Positions 45,370-52,784 of a stretch of DNA of 64,000 bases are shown here, one piece after another. Each line of letters opens with the position of its first letter. Position 1 is the first letter of the stretch. A program made the translations under genes and the position numbers. Source of the DNA: Mycolicibacterium lutetiense. GTDB taxonomy: Bacteria > Actinomycetota > Actinomycetes > Mycobacteriales > Mycobacteriaceae. The stretch covers positions 3,782,001-3,846,000 of the forward strand of contig NZ_JAGIOP010000002.1 of the NCBI RefSeq assembly GCF_017876775.1. The letters are read 5' to 3'. Under the pieces are notes generated by a model. The model did no database searches, was not told where the DNA came from, and saw only the letters and a list, made by a program, of their open reading frames with translations.

Positions 45370-47132
45370 GCTGTCTCCTCGGAGTCTTGGACGATGCGCC
45401 AGCGGGTTTCGCGCCCGTTGTCAGGGTCAGGCTCGGAGATGACGAGGCCGGTGCGCAGGACGGTTCGGCTGGCTGATTCGGCGTTGTGACCGGCCGCCTC
45501 CGCGGCGCGTGCAAAGTCGTCCTTGTTCACGAACTCGTTATTTGCTGGAAGTGTGCGGATGTAGTCACGCGCCCATTCCGAGAACGATTGGCAGGGCGTG
45601 CCGGTGCCGTCGATGGAGTAGATGACGGTGCCGCCTTCGCGGTTGACGCGGACCATGTCATCGTTCTTGGTGACGGCGTTGGTGATGGACGCCTTGGTGT
45701 GGCCGGCTGCTTTCCCGGCGGCGTGCACAGCTAACGAAGTGATGGTTGTTTCGCCGGCTGCTCGACGTTCCGCTACGAGCGCTGCCACCAATTCGGGCGC
45801 CGACAGCTTCACACTGTCAGATTCGCCCGACCTGCGGGAATCCAGTTCGGTGACAGTAGCCGAAGGTACACGGTGTACTTCGGGTACACGGTCAATGACC
45901 TGCGGTTCTGTGGGGTGTACCTCTGGGACCCGTGTACCTTCGCCACTCAACCCGTATTCGACTCCGTTCTTCACCGAAGTCACGGCAATCATGCTTCCGG
46001 CAGCTAACTCCGCGATGGCCGGGTCGAAGTGGTCGCGCAGGTCAGCCTTCAACTTCCTACGAAGATCGTGACGTGCAAGCTGACCGTCACGTTCAAGCCA
46101 TCGAAGTATCGACTTCTTGGCTCGGTCAAGCTTGTGATCTGAGATGAACTGTTCTCCGGCCGCACGACTCATAGCCCGCTCACGGGCCTTTGCTCGTGCG
46201 GCCTGACGGTCGTATTCGAGCACGGTTGCACGGGTCGCGTCCGACTGAGCCATGATCGCCTCGGACAGCTCCCAGTCGCGTGCTGAGACGACCATCCGGT
46301 GGTCGAGGATCGCCAACGCCGCGGCGACCTTGAGGCGGGTCAGGGTCCGGTGGCCGTCGATGGCGTCGACCTCCCCGCGCTGGTTGGCCAGCAGTCCAGC
46401 GGCGACGTACTCGGCGATATCCGGGGTGCCGTACTGGAGAATCACCGGCTTGTCCTTCAACGCCCAATCCGGCAGGTTCGTGTCCAGTACGTGGTCAGGC
46501 TCGGGGCCGGGCGTGTCGGGGATAGTCGGATCGGTCACCGATCCCCACACGACGCGTTGCGGTGTCCCACCCGACACGTCATCGAGGATGACCGCAGTGT
46601 GGCCGTACTGCGCGCTGATAGACAGACACAGCCTGTACGAGTCGGCGGGCACTGACCGTGTGGTGGCCGAGGATGCACCCTTGCTGCCCAACCGATCACC
46701 AGTCAGTCCGGCCTTGACGGCTGCGAGGGTGTTGTTCTCCCGACCGGATGCCAGCGCAGTCAGGTGGTCGATCTCCGACACCGTGAACAGCGCGCGGGTG
46801 ATGCGGTCCTCGGGATCCTTCGTTTCCTTGAACAGCTCGTGGATACCTTGACCGGAACCAAGGCCTTCCTCGTGAATGTCGGCGGACCACAGGAGGCGGG
46901 CGAGCTTGTCGGTGACCCCTTTACCGGAGCCGGACCGGCCGAGGAGCACGATGGCCATATTCAGCGATGCTGGCGCTGGCGGGCCGGGGAGCATCACACG
47001 GTGGCTGGTGGACGCGATTACCCGCAGTAGGACCGCGAGCAGTAGCGCCCACGGTGCGACGTAGCGGGCGCGGGCCCACTGGTGGATCAGTTTGAGTTGG
47101 GCGGTGGCCGACCAGAATTCGTCGTCGGTCAT
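45366..47132 (-). CDS. P-loop ATPase/helicase-like replication protein
   Basis: A 588-aa protein. Residues about 1-310 form a P-loop domain: Walker A LLGRSGSGKGVTDKLARLL, Walker-B-like ALFTVSEIDHLTAL, then LSISAQYGHTAVILDDVSGG and a GHRTLTRLKVAAALAILDHR helix. This resembles DUF3987/primase-helicase proteins of phages. The C-terminal part has winged-helix-like repeats (SILRWLERDGQLARHDLRRKL; ITNAVTKNDDMVRVNREGG). It follows the prim-pol gene with a 4-bp overlap, so the pair likely drives element replication. Confidence 0.75.
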   Translation of the reverse strand: MTDDEFWSATAQLKLIHQWARARYVAPWALLLAVLLRVIASTSHRVMLPGPPAPASLNMAIVLLGRSGSGKGVTDKLARLLWSADIHEEGLGSGQGIHELFKETKDPEDRITRALFTVSEIDHLTALASGRENNTLAAVKAGLTGDRLGSKGASSATTRSVPADSYRLCLSISAQYGHTAVILDDVSGGTPQRVVWGSVTDPTIPDTPGPEPDHVLDTNLPDWALKDKPVILQYGTPDIAEYVAAGLLANQRGEVDAIDGHRTLTRLKVAAALAILDHRMVVSARDWELSEAIMAQSDATRATVLEYDRQAARAKARERAMSRAAGEQFISDHKLDRAKKSILRWLERDGQLARHDLRRKLKADLRDHFDPAIAELAAGSMIAVTSVKNGVEYGLSGEGTRVPEVHPTEPQVIDRVPEVHRVPSATVTELDSRRSGESDSVKLSAPELVAALVAERRAAGETTITSLAVHAAGKAAGHTKASITNAVTKNDDMVRVNREGGTVIYSIDGTGTPCQSFSEWARDYIRTLPANNEFVNKDDFARAAEAAGHNAESASRTVLRTGLVISEPDPDNGRETRWRIVQDSEETA

Positions 47133-47863
47133 GCGGATGCCTTCCGTTGGGCGCTTTGGATGGTCTGTTGGATCTCGTGGGCACCGAGGCCGATGCTGTG
47201 GGCTGCTGCGGCGAGCGCGGAGTACACGGCAGCTGGCGCTTGGTCGGCTGCGGCGCGTGCTGCGGCCCAGAACAGGACGCCGTTCCTATTGCCTGGCTGC
47301 GCCTCGGAGACGCTGCGCACCAGCCCGTCCCAACGATCTCGGTCTTCAGAAGGTCGAGATCTGATCTCGACCGTCTGGACCGGTGAGAAGGTCGGTTGTG
47401 CGATCAGTGCCCAGATATGCGTGGGGCACTGGGCAATAGGGGCGTCGCGGTGCAACCGGTAGGGCTTCTGAGTGACCGGGTGAATGCTGCCCGGCGCGAC
47501 GAGATAGCCACTGCCGCCGGCCTTGACGTCGATGCCGGGAACACCTTGGACCTTGCCCCGCACCGGACCCGACACCCGGTAGTACAGGTGCCATCCGCTT
47601 GCGCCGGTCTGCACGCATAACGTCGCGTGTTCGGGCCGCAACTTGAGGGCTGCGACACTGCCACCGTGTCGCGGGTCGACGTCGAGGGCGATCACGCCGG
47701 GTTGTGTGACACCCCAATTGCACTGAGGCCAGCGACGTGCCCATGATGCGATCACCTGCGGGTCGCGGGTGAAGTCCTGCACCCCGTGCTTGGTCAACGG
47801 AACCTTGCCGTCGAGGGGGCCGATCGCGAACCCGTGCCCCAGCATCACGTCGAGGTCAGTCAC
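47129..47863 (-). CDS. bifunctional DNA primase/polymerase (prim-pol)
   Basis: A 244-aa prim-pol domain. Seen: an N-terminal GFAIGPLDGKVPLTKHGVQDFTRDPQVIASW, catalytic DxD in VIALDVDPRHGG, TGASGWHLYYR and the conserved IDVKAGGSGYLVAPGSIHP, with the catalytic histidine. A short helical tail follows. It makes primers for element replication. GTG start overlaps the upstream gene, and its stop overlaps the ATPase gene; the two may act as a split primase-helicase. Confidence 0.88.
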   Translation of the reverse strand: MTDLDVMLGHGFAIGPLDGKVPLTKHGVQDFTRDPQVIASWARRWPQCNWGVTQPGVIALDVDPRHGGSVAALKLRPEHATLCVQTGASGWHLYYRVSGPVRGKVQGVPGIDVKAGGSGYLVAPGSIHPVTQKPYRLHRDAPIAQCPTHIWALIAQPTFSPVQTVEIRSRPSEDRDRWDGLVRSVSEAQPGNRNGVLFWAAARAAADQAPAAVYSALAAAAHSIGLGAHEIQQTIQSAQRKASA

Positions 47864-48030
47864 CGGCCTACCTCCTCAAGTTCGGCGCGTAGCGCGGTGG
47901 CAGCGAGCTCCGATAAGCAGTTGAGGACCTGCTGGCATTCGGCGGCCGTCCAGCGTTCCGGCGGTCGCATGTCTAAGGCGCAATGGATCCGGTCGAGTAG
48001 GTCGGCGATCGCGTCGTTGTCGTCAGGCAC
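47860..48030 (-). CDS. small helical protein of the satellite element
   Basis: A 56-aa acidic helical protein, MPDDNDAIADLLDRIHCALD... The GTG at 48030 is chosen over upstream frames because GGAGG lies 5 bases before it. The start overlaps the DUF6011-like gene by 8 bp and the stop overlaps prim-pol by 4 bp. No family recognised. Confidence 0.55.
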   Translation of the reverse strand: MPDDNDAIADLLDRIHCALDMRPPERWTAAECQQVLNCLSELAATALRAELEEVGR

Positions 48031-48187
48031 GGTCACCTCCGCACCTGGGGCCGACGCCGCGGGCGACGGACTTCGGGCTGACCAGCCAGTGGCCGCAGAC
48101 GTTGCAGCGCACCGCAATCCGGACCTCATCGAGCGGAGTACCCGCACCGGTGCTGCCGCGGGTCTCCATATTCGTTGCGGGTGTCAC
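48023..48187 (-). CDS. DUF6011-like zinc-ribbon mini-protein
   Basis: A 54-aa protein with VRCNVCGHWLVSPKSVARGVGPRC. This matches the pattern of DUF6011 (CxxCGxxLxxPxSxxxGxGPxC) seen in actinophages. Three of four expected metal ligands are cysteine, with His in the usual G/RxL region. The GTG at 48187 forms GTGA with the preceding stop; an internal ATG at 48169 is an alternative. Probable nucleic-acid or protein adaptor; function unknown. Confidence 0.6.
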   Translation of the reverse strand: MTPATNMETRGSTGAGTPLDEVRIAVRCNVCGHWLVSPKSVARGVGPRCGGDRA

Positions 48188-48693
48188 CGGTGCCGCCGGA
48201 CGTTCCCGGTGACGGTGCGGCGGTGCAGGATGCCGGCCAACGCTTCCCACACGGCTTGCGCCTCGTCAACCGTCCAACTGCGGGCGGGGACCTGCACCAG
48301 GAGTGTGCGGATTCCGCGCTGAATGCCGCCGAGCTGGTGATCGCGCAGGGTGCCGTCAGCCTTGCAGTCCGGGGCATGTCCACCGATGGAGCCGCAGCAC
48401 TGACGTGTTGTGCTGTCGACCTGCCAGGCCCGATCGGCCCAAGCGTCATCGGCGGCCTGGTGTTCGGTCTGGATCTCGGCGGCGGCGAGCTGGTCGGCGG
48501 CCCGGTCGAGTGCGACCGCGGCCCGCTTGAGGTGGCAAATCCCGGTCGTCAGGTCTGCGCAGGCGAACAGTGGGGCATCGGTGGGCAGCAGGTCCAAGAT
48601 GGCGTTGCCGGTGCGGCGCAGTTCGTCGATGGCGCCGGTGAGCTGGTCAAGCTGCTGGGCTACCGGTACGGGGCCGGCGGTGGGTACTCTCAC
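48184..48693 (-). CDS. hypothetical satellite protein
   Basis: A 169-aa protein, GTG start with GAAAGG before it. A helical N-terminal half (VAQQLDQLTGAIDELRRTGNAI; CHLKRAAVALDRAADQLAAAEI) is followed by a cysteine cluster (RQCCGSIGGHAPDCKADG) that could bind metal, and a Trp-containing helix (WTVDEAQAVWEALAGILHRR). The last helix resembles that of the 56-aa neighbour (ERWTAAECQQVLNCL), suggesting duplication. No known family. Confidence 0.6.
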   Translation of the reverse strand: MRVPTAGPVPVAQQLDQLTGAIDELRRTGNAILDLLPTDAPLFACADLTTGICHLKRAAVALDRAADQLAAAEIQTEHQAADDAWADRAWQVDSTTRQCCGSIGGHAPDCKADGTLRDHQLGGIQRGIRTLLVQVPARSWTVDEAQAVWEALAGILHRRTVTGNVRRHR

Positions 48694-48707
48694 TGGAGAG
48701 CCTTTCT

Positions 48708-48872
48708 CTACTTGGTGGTTGAGTGGTTCGGATCGGTCCCCGCTCGGTGCGCTAACACCGGGATCTCGGGGGCCGTTCTCATATCGGGGGTGTTGTCGTC
48801 GTCGACCAGCCCGCGGTCGTCGAGGGCGTCGCGGTCGAGCTGGTCGACGTTCGGCCGGCTCATGTCGTCCAT
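48708..48872 (-). CDS. 54-aa acidic protein after the excisionase gene
   Basis: A frame starting at ATG 48872, directly adjoining the excisionase stop. The product begins MDDMSRPNVDQLDRDALDDR and is very acidic (many Asp). It could be a DNA-mimic or anti-regulator type protein, but that is speculative. A ribosome-binding site is not clear; translation may be coupled to the excisionase. Confidence 0.5.
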   Translation of the reverse strand: MDDMSRPNVDQLDRDALDDRGLVDDDNTPDMRTAPEIPVLAHRAGTDPNHSTTK

Positions 48873-49082
48873 CTACGCGACTTCCGGGCTGGTGCCGCCG
48901 CGCCTGGTGGCCGCTTCCTGCTCCGCGATCCAGCGCTCAACCTCGCTGCGCCGGTAGACAACTCGCCTTCCGAGGGAAAACGAGGCCGGTCCTTGGTTCG
49001 TGCTCCGGAAATACCGAAGCGTCCCGACCGGAATCCCGATCATCTTCGACACCGCTGGTGTGCCGATGATCTCGTCGTCCAT
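48873..49082 (-). CDS. excisionase / AlpA-type MerR-like HTH protein
   Basis: A 69-aa winged-helix protein: GTPAVSKMIGIPVGTLRYFRSTNQGPASFSLGRRVVYRRSEVERWI. This is the classic short excisionase layout. It would bend attachment DNA and favour excision by the adjacent integrase. First leftward gene after the regulatory switch; its minus-strand -10 (TATGAC) abuts an operator-like palindrome. Confidence 0.85.
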   Translation of the reverse strand: MDDEIIGTPAVSKMIGIPVGTLRYFRSTNQGPASFSLGRRVVYRRSEVERWIAEQEAATRRGGTSPEVA

Positions 49083-49103
49083 GACAAACTCCTTTCAGTC
49101 ATA

Positions 49104-49117
49104 CTGCATGAGTGCAG
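49104..49117 (-). promoter_or_regulatory. repressor operator at the leftward promoter
   Basis: CTGCATGAGTGCAG, an inverted repeat. The same 14-mer occurs on the other strand at 49175-49188 (15/16 identity when extended by a base each side). It abuts the excisionase -10, TATGAC. Confidence 0.65.
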
Positions 49118-49151
49118 CGAGGCTGCATCCACACAGTAACGATAAATCCCT

Positions 49152-49162
49152 GTTGCTGCAAC
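49152..49162. promoter_or_regulatory. third palindrome in the switch region
   Basis: GTTGCTGCAAC, a perfect palindrome around a central T, sharing the GCTGCA core with the flanking operators. Possibly a weaker repressor site. Confidence 0.35.
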
Positions 49163-49174
49163 CAACGCTGTACG

Positions 49175-49188
49175 CTGCACTCATGCAG
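49175..49188 (+). promoter_or_regulatory. repressor operator over the repressor's own start codon
   Basis: CTGCACTCATGCAG is the exact reverse complement of 49104-49117. It covers the ATG at 49183 and overlaps a -10-like TACGCT (49171-49176), so binding would shut off the repressor itself. Confidence 0.65.
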
Positions 49189-49770
49189 CAAGGTGGCACC
49201 GAAGGACCGGGCGTGCCGTACTGGGCGCTCGGCGCAAGTCAGTTCGGTAAACGAGTGCGCGCACAACGGGAGGGGGCCGGGTTCACGCAACGAGAACTTT
49301 CCGAGAACTTGGCCGAGCTAGGGGTGAAGCTCGATACGTCCGCGATTACTCGGATAGAGAACGGAAGCAGGGAACCGCGGCTAAAGGAAGCTGCCGCGAT
49401 CGCACACGCTCTCGGGGTTAGCCTTTCCGCGCTAATTCACTTCGATGAGAATCCGATCAGCGCCCTATTTTCCGCCTATGAGGCGTTGAACATCGCCACT
49501 CAAGATTTGGATCGAGCGGCGGGCCGGGCTTATTCCGCTGCAGACGCCCTCCAGACGGTAGTCATCCGTTCCGATGTCAAGGCTGAGGTAGCTCAGCAGG
49601 CTCCTACGCTAGATCTTGGGGTGGTTGTGGAGCGGTGTTCGGATGCGATTGACCACATCGAAGATGTGCACGCTTTTGTGGGCCTGCTGAATTCCATTTT
49701 GGAGAGAATTGAGCGGATTCCCGGATTTTCGGACGAGATCGAGATGAGTTTCGATGAGTCAGACACGTAA
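49183..49770 (+). CDS. XRE-family repressor of the satellite element
   Basis: A 195-aa regulator. HTH region FGKRVRAQREGAGFTQRELSENLAEL ... LDTSAITRIENGSREPRLKEAAAIAHALGVSL. A helical C-terminal half follows (LNIATQDLDRAAGRAYSAADAL; VVVERCSDAIDHIEDVHAFVGLLNSI), with no peptidase motif, so it is not a LexA/CI self-cleaving type. ATG 49183 lies 7 bases after TACGCT, suggesting a leaderless mRNA. It overlaps the integrase gene by 17 bp. Confidence 0.85.
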   Translation: MQQGGTEGPGVPYWALGASQFGKRVRAQREGAGFTQRELSENLAELGVKLDTSAITRIENGSREPRLKEAAAIAHALGVSLSALIHFDENPISALFSAYEALNIATQDLDRAAGRAYSAADALQTVVIRSDVKAEVAQQAPTLDLGVVVERCSDAIDHIEDVHAFVGLLNSILERIERIPGFSDEIEMSFDESDT

Positions 49771-50989
49771 CCGCCGGGCCGGTGTCGAGGACCGCTGGGC
49801 GGACCTGACGAAGCCGCGCCAGGACCGCAACGAAGACGGCTCACCGATGTTCGATGCGAGAGGCGAGCCCGTGATGACACACCGACCCGTCAAGTACGGC
49901 AAGGGATCTCGCTGGCGAGCGCGCTACGTGGATTCCAGCGGCAACGAGCACGAGAAACTGTTCACCCGCAAGGCCGACGCCAACAGCTGGCTTGATGACA
50001 TCACCTCAACAATCGTCACCGGTACCTACGTCGCACCGAACGCTGGCACCGTGCCAGTGGGGGAGATTCATCAGCAATGGCTCAAAACGCAGGCACACGT
50101 TAAGGATTCAACGAAAGCGGCACGAGCGTCAGCGTGGACTGTGCACGTGCAAAGCCGCTGGCAAGACGTAGCCGTCGCCGAGGTTCAGACGTCTGCGATC
50201 AGGGCGTGGGTCACCGAACTTGCAGAGGGCGCCGCAGCTCCCACAATCGAGAACGCGCTGGGTGTCCTGCGTATGGTGCTGGCCCTGGCGGTCGAGGACA
50301 AACGGATACCGCGCAACCCGTGCGATGGGGTGAAGGCGCCGCGGCGGAAACACTCGGTGCGGGCGTACTTGACTCACCAGCAGGTCGCGGAGCTGGCCGC
50401 AGCGATGGACCGTGACGCACTGGTGATCCGGTTCCTGGCGTACACGGGTTTGCGGTACGGGGAGATGGCCGCGCTGCGCGTGCAGAACTTCGACATGCTG
50501 CGCCGCCGGGTCAATATCCGCGAGTCGGTGACCGAGGTCGTCGGCAAGCTCACCTGGTCCACGCCGAAGAACCACGAACGCCGCTCGGTGCCGTTCCCGC
50601 GGTTCCTCGTTGACGATCTCGCTGCCCAGATGAAGGGCAAGCGCCGCGAGGACCTGGTGTTCTCAGCGCCGGCCGGCGGAGTGCTGCGCATTGCGACATT
50701 CCGCACCCGCGTATTCAACCCGGCTGTCGACAAGCTGCGCGGGCTCGATGAGAACGGGAAGCCCACGACCGACTGGCCACGGCCGACGATGCACGATCTG
50801 CGGCACACTGCAGCGAGCTTGGCGATCAGTGCGGGGGCCAACGTGAAAGCCGTGCAAACGATGCTCGGACACAAGTCCGCGGCACTGACGCTGGACACCT
50901 ACGCGGACCTGTTCCCGGACGATCTGGAAGCAGTCGCGGACGCCTTCGACGCGGCGGTGGCGGCACTGCCGAAAACTACTGCGGGCTAA
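49754..50989 (+). CDS. tyrosine-family phage integrase
   Basis: A 411-aa integrase. The N-terminal arm-binding region (KGSRWRARYVDSSGNEHEKLFTRKADANSWLDD) is followed by a core-binding domain (VGEIHQQWLKTQAHVKDSTK). The catalytic domain has Arg in AYTGLRYGEMAAL, HDLRHT (HxxR), LGH and the nucleophile Tyr in LDTYADLF. All catalytic residues are present. Its last codons and stop contain one pair of the arm-type repeats (50978-50997). It sits 36 bp from the right repeat, as expected for an integrase next to attP. Confidence 0.95.
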   Translation: MSQTRNRRAGVEDRWADLTKPRQDRNEDGSPMFDARGEPVMTHRPVKYGKGSRWRARYVDSSGNEHEKLFTRKADANSWLDDITSTIVTGTYVAPNAGTVPVGEIHQQWLKTQAHVKDSTKAARASAWTVHVQSRWQDVAVAEVQTSAIRAWVTELAEGAAAPTIENALGVLRMVLALAVEDKRIPRNPCDGVKAPRRKHSVRAYLTHQQVAELAAAMDRDALVIRFLAYTGLRYGEMAALRVQNFDMLRRRVNIRESVTEVVGKLTWSTPKNHERRSVPFPRFLVDDLAAQMKGKRREDLVFSAPAGGVLRIATFRTRVFNPAVDKLRGLDENGKPTTDWPRPTMHDLRHTAASLAISAGANVKAVQTMLGHKSAALTLDTYADLFPDDLEAVADAFDAAVAALPKTTAG

Positions 50990-50997
50990 CTGCGGGC
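50978..50997 (+). other. integrase arm-type site pair, right arm
   Basis: ACTGCGGGC at 50978-50986 and at 50989-50997, 11 bp apart start to start, overlapping the integrase stop codon. The same arrangement as on the left arm. Confidence 0.6.
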
Positions 50998-51024
50998 CAC
51001 TGCCGAACCCGGCTGCTGATACGA

Positions 51025-51111
51025 CAAGGCCCAGACCGGATTTCCCTGGTCTGGGCCTTGATGCACTGTCGGGGTGGCGGGATTCGAACCCACGACCTCT
51101 TCGTCCCGAAC
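51025..51111 (-). repeat. attachment site, right
   Basis: Matches 41964-42050 at 85 of 87 bases; 51062-51111 is identical to 42001-42050. The terminator stem is kept but the T-run seen on the left is missing, so this copy is the element-derived mimic. The 5' half of tRNA-Pro does not follow here either. Confidence 0.85.
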
Positions 51112-51234
51112 CACGCCACCTGGGGTTTTGATGACGTTGGGTACGTTGGCCCGCGTAAGTTTCCCAGCTCAGCTGTATTGGGTGGGTTGGCGCGCGCAGG
51201 AGTCGCGAAAATCTACTGCGGACTGCCTGCGGAC
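51112..51234 (+). other. second attP-like arm outside the element
   Basis: Sequence after the right core resembles that after the left core (CACG..CCTGGGG.TTTTGATGA versus CACGTCCTGGGCGTTTGATGA). It carries ACTGCGGAC (51215-51223) and CCTGCGGAC (51226-51234), again 11 bp apart and 104 bp from the core end. It looks like the start of another related element. Confidence 0.6.
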
Positions 51235-51281
51235 TGAGACACCTTGGTGGTCAAGGCCGCTTCTGATCTACCGAGAGCGGG

Positions 51282-51332
51282 AACCTTGAAATCAGGATGT
51301 CAGTTTTCAAGGTTGAGGCGCTAACCTTGAAA
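51282..51332 (+). promoter_or_regulatory. three AACCTTGAAA boxes upstream of the Fic gene
   Basis: AACCTTGAAA at 51282-51291, its inverse TTTCAAGGTT at 51305-51314, and AACCTTGAAA again at 51323-51332. They lie 44-94 bp before the start and are a likely operator, perhaps for the Fic protein's own C-terminal HTH. Confidence 0.6.
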
Positions 51333-51375
51333 TTGCACTCCTGGAATTCAAGCTTGGCGAGTTGAGGTGGATCCG

Positions 51376-52545
51376 ATGGATATCGAGGCGCTTCGTAACA
51401 GCCCGATCGGACGGTTGGTGCCAATCGGGGGTCATGACCCCCGATTAGGTGAGGCGTACGAATACGTCGCCTACGTGCCGGACCCCCTTCCTGCGGACCT
51501 CAAACTGGAAGCTCAGACCTATGCCGCGGTGATCGACGCCGCGGCGGCGATGGCACGTGCCGACCAAGCGTCTTCATTGCTGCCGAACCCGAGCCTGCTC
51601 GCTCGGCCGGCCACTCGTCGGGAAGCGGTAAGTACCTCCGCGCTGGAGGGCACCTACGCGTTCTTGGCGGACGTTTTCGAAGCAGACTTTCTCGAAGCTG
51701 AGGAGCTCACCAGTTCGGTCAGTGAGGTCAGGAACTACGTCACCGCAGCTGAGCGGGCATACGAACTCGTGGCCGAAGGGCAACCGATATCGGTTCGGAT
51801 GCTCGAGGATTTACAGCGCGAACTCCTGCGTGGGACCGCCAGTGATGGCTCGCACGCGGGCAGCGTCCGCACCACTCAGGTTTTCATCGGACTCGGCAAT
51901 CGGCGTGTCACGTCGGCTCGGTTCGTGCCGCCTCCGGCTGATCATCGGCTGCTCGACGGGTTGCGGCTGTGGCAGGACTGGATCCGGGAACCCAGCGCAA
52001 TACCGACGATCATCCGAGTAGCGGTCGCGCACTATCAGTTCGAGACCTTGCACCCGTTTCATGACGGCAACGGCCGGCTGGGGCGTCTCGTCATGGCGCT
52101 GCAGTTGATGAGTGCTGGTGAACTGCGTTTTCCGGTCCTGAACATCTCACCGTGGCTGGAGCAACACCGCACCGAGTATCAGGACGGATTGTTGCGCGTG
52201 TCGCAGACCGGTGGATGGGACAGCTGGGTGTGCTTCATTTCCGCGGCCATCCATGCCGAGGCCTTGGAAGTCGTTGAGCGAGTGGACAAGCTCCTGGCGC
52301 TCCGTGAGGAATTTCAGGTGATCTTGCGCGGAGCCAAAGGGGTCTCGCTCAGGATCGCTGACGACCTGATCGGTTACCCGATGATCACGGCGTCGGCTGC
52401 GGCAGCGTTGCACGGTGTTTCCTACCAGGCAGCGAACACCGCCATCACAAAATTGGTGGACAAAGGAATTCTGCGCCAACGAACTTCGGGCCGGTACGAC
52501 CGAATATTTCAGTGTGACGGTGTGCTCGCGGCTCTAGAATACTGA
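51376..52545 (+). CDS. Fic-family protein with inhibitory motif and C-terminal winged helix
   Basis: A 389-aa Fic enzyme, which transfers AMP or another nucleotide to target hydroxyls. An N-terminal Fic_N region (LRNSPIGRLVPIGG, DPLPADLKLEAQTY) contains the auto-inhibitory motif TSALEG [(S/T)xxxEG], a class-II layout. The core motif HPFHDGNGRLGR is complete. The C-terminus has a winged helix (MITASAAAALHGVSYQAANTAITKLVDKGI). ATG 51376 has GAGG 8 bases before; a GTG at 51367 is the alternative. Repeated boxes upstream suggest autoregulation. It probably works as a self-limited toxin or housekeeping AMPylator. Confidence 0.9.
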   Translation: MDIEALRNSPIGRLVPIGGHDPRLGEAYEYVAYVPDPLPADLKLEAQTYAAVIDAAAAMARADQASSLLPNPSLLARPATRREAVSTSALEGTYAFLADVFEADFLEAEELTSSVSEVRNYVTAAERAYELVAEGQPISVRMLEDLQRELLRGTASDGSHAGSVRTTQVFIGLGNRRVTSARFVPPPADHRLLDGLRLWQDWIREPSAIPTIIRVAVAHYQFETLHPFHDGNGRLGRLVMALQLMSAGELRFPVLNISPWLEQHRTEYQDGLLRVSQTGGWDSWVCFISAAIHAEALEVVERVDKLLALREEFQVILRGAKGVSLRIADDLIGYPMITASAAAALHGVSYQAANTAITKLVDKGILRQRTSGRYDRIFQCDGVLAALEY

Positions 52546-52557
52546 GCATTCGTCGGC

Positions 52558-52770
52558 GTGCTGGCGCGATTCACTGGCATGGAACGGCTGGTCGGACCCC
52601 CTATCCAGGTGGGCTACCAAGACGATCCAGTCGGCTATGGGCGGCGCCTGAACGCAAAGCTGCAGCAGTTCATGGACGCTTACTCGACGGGCTTGCAACG
52701 CCAGATTCCGACGGATCCGCAACCAAAGATCACGGCTGTGAATGGCCCTCGCATTCCTCGCTTCCACTAG
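52558..52770 (+). CDS. short open frame of doubtful coding status
   Basis: A possible 70-aa product (GTG start) in the 239-bp gap between the Fic and MMPL genes. The sequence GRRLNAKLQQFMDAY looks protein-like, but no family, ribosome-binding site or partner supports it. May be a gene remnant. Confidence 0.2.
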   Translation: MLARFTGMERLVGPPIQVGYQDDPVGYGRRLNAKLQQFMDAYSTGLQRQIPTDPQPKITAVNGPRIPRFH

Positions 52771-52784
52771 TAGTGCGTTGCTCA

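Larger units (their letters stand above)
42051..51111. mobile_element. 9-kb integrated phage satellite-like element at tRNA-Pro
   Basis: Bounded by the 87-bp repeats. Rightward: an XRE repressor and tyrosine integrase. Leftward: excisionase, four small genes, prim-pol, P-loop ATPase, WhiB-like, small genes, HK97-type major capsid protein. I find no terminase, portal, protease, tail or lysis gene. Gene content and size recall M. tuberculosis phiRv1/phiRv2 and capsid-encoding phage-inducible islands, but with the packaging genes missing. Almost all leftward genes overlap by ATGA/GTGA. Confidence 0.85.

Noticed and set aside
48175..48957. Plus-strand 260-codon frame in the satellite
   Set aside because: Antisense to well-supported overlapping genes and without recognisable features.
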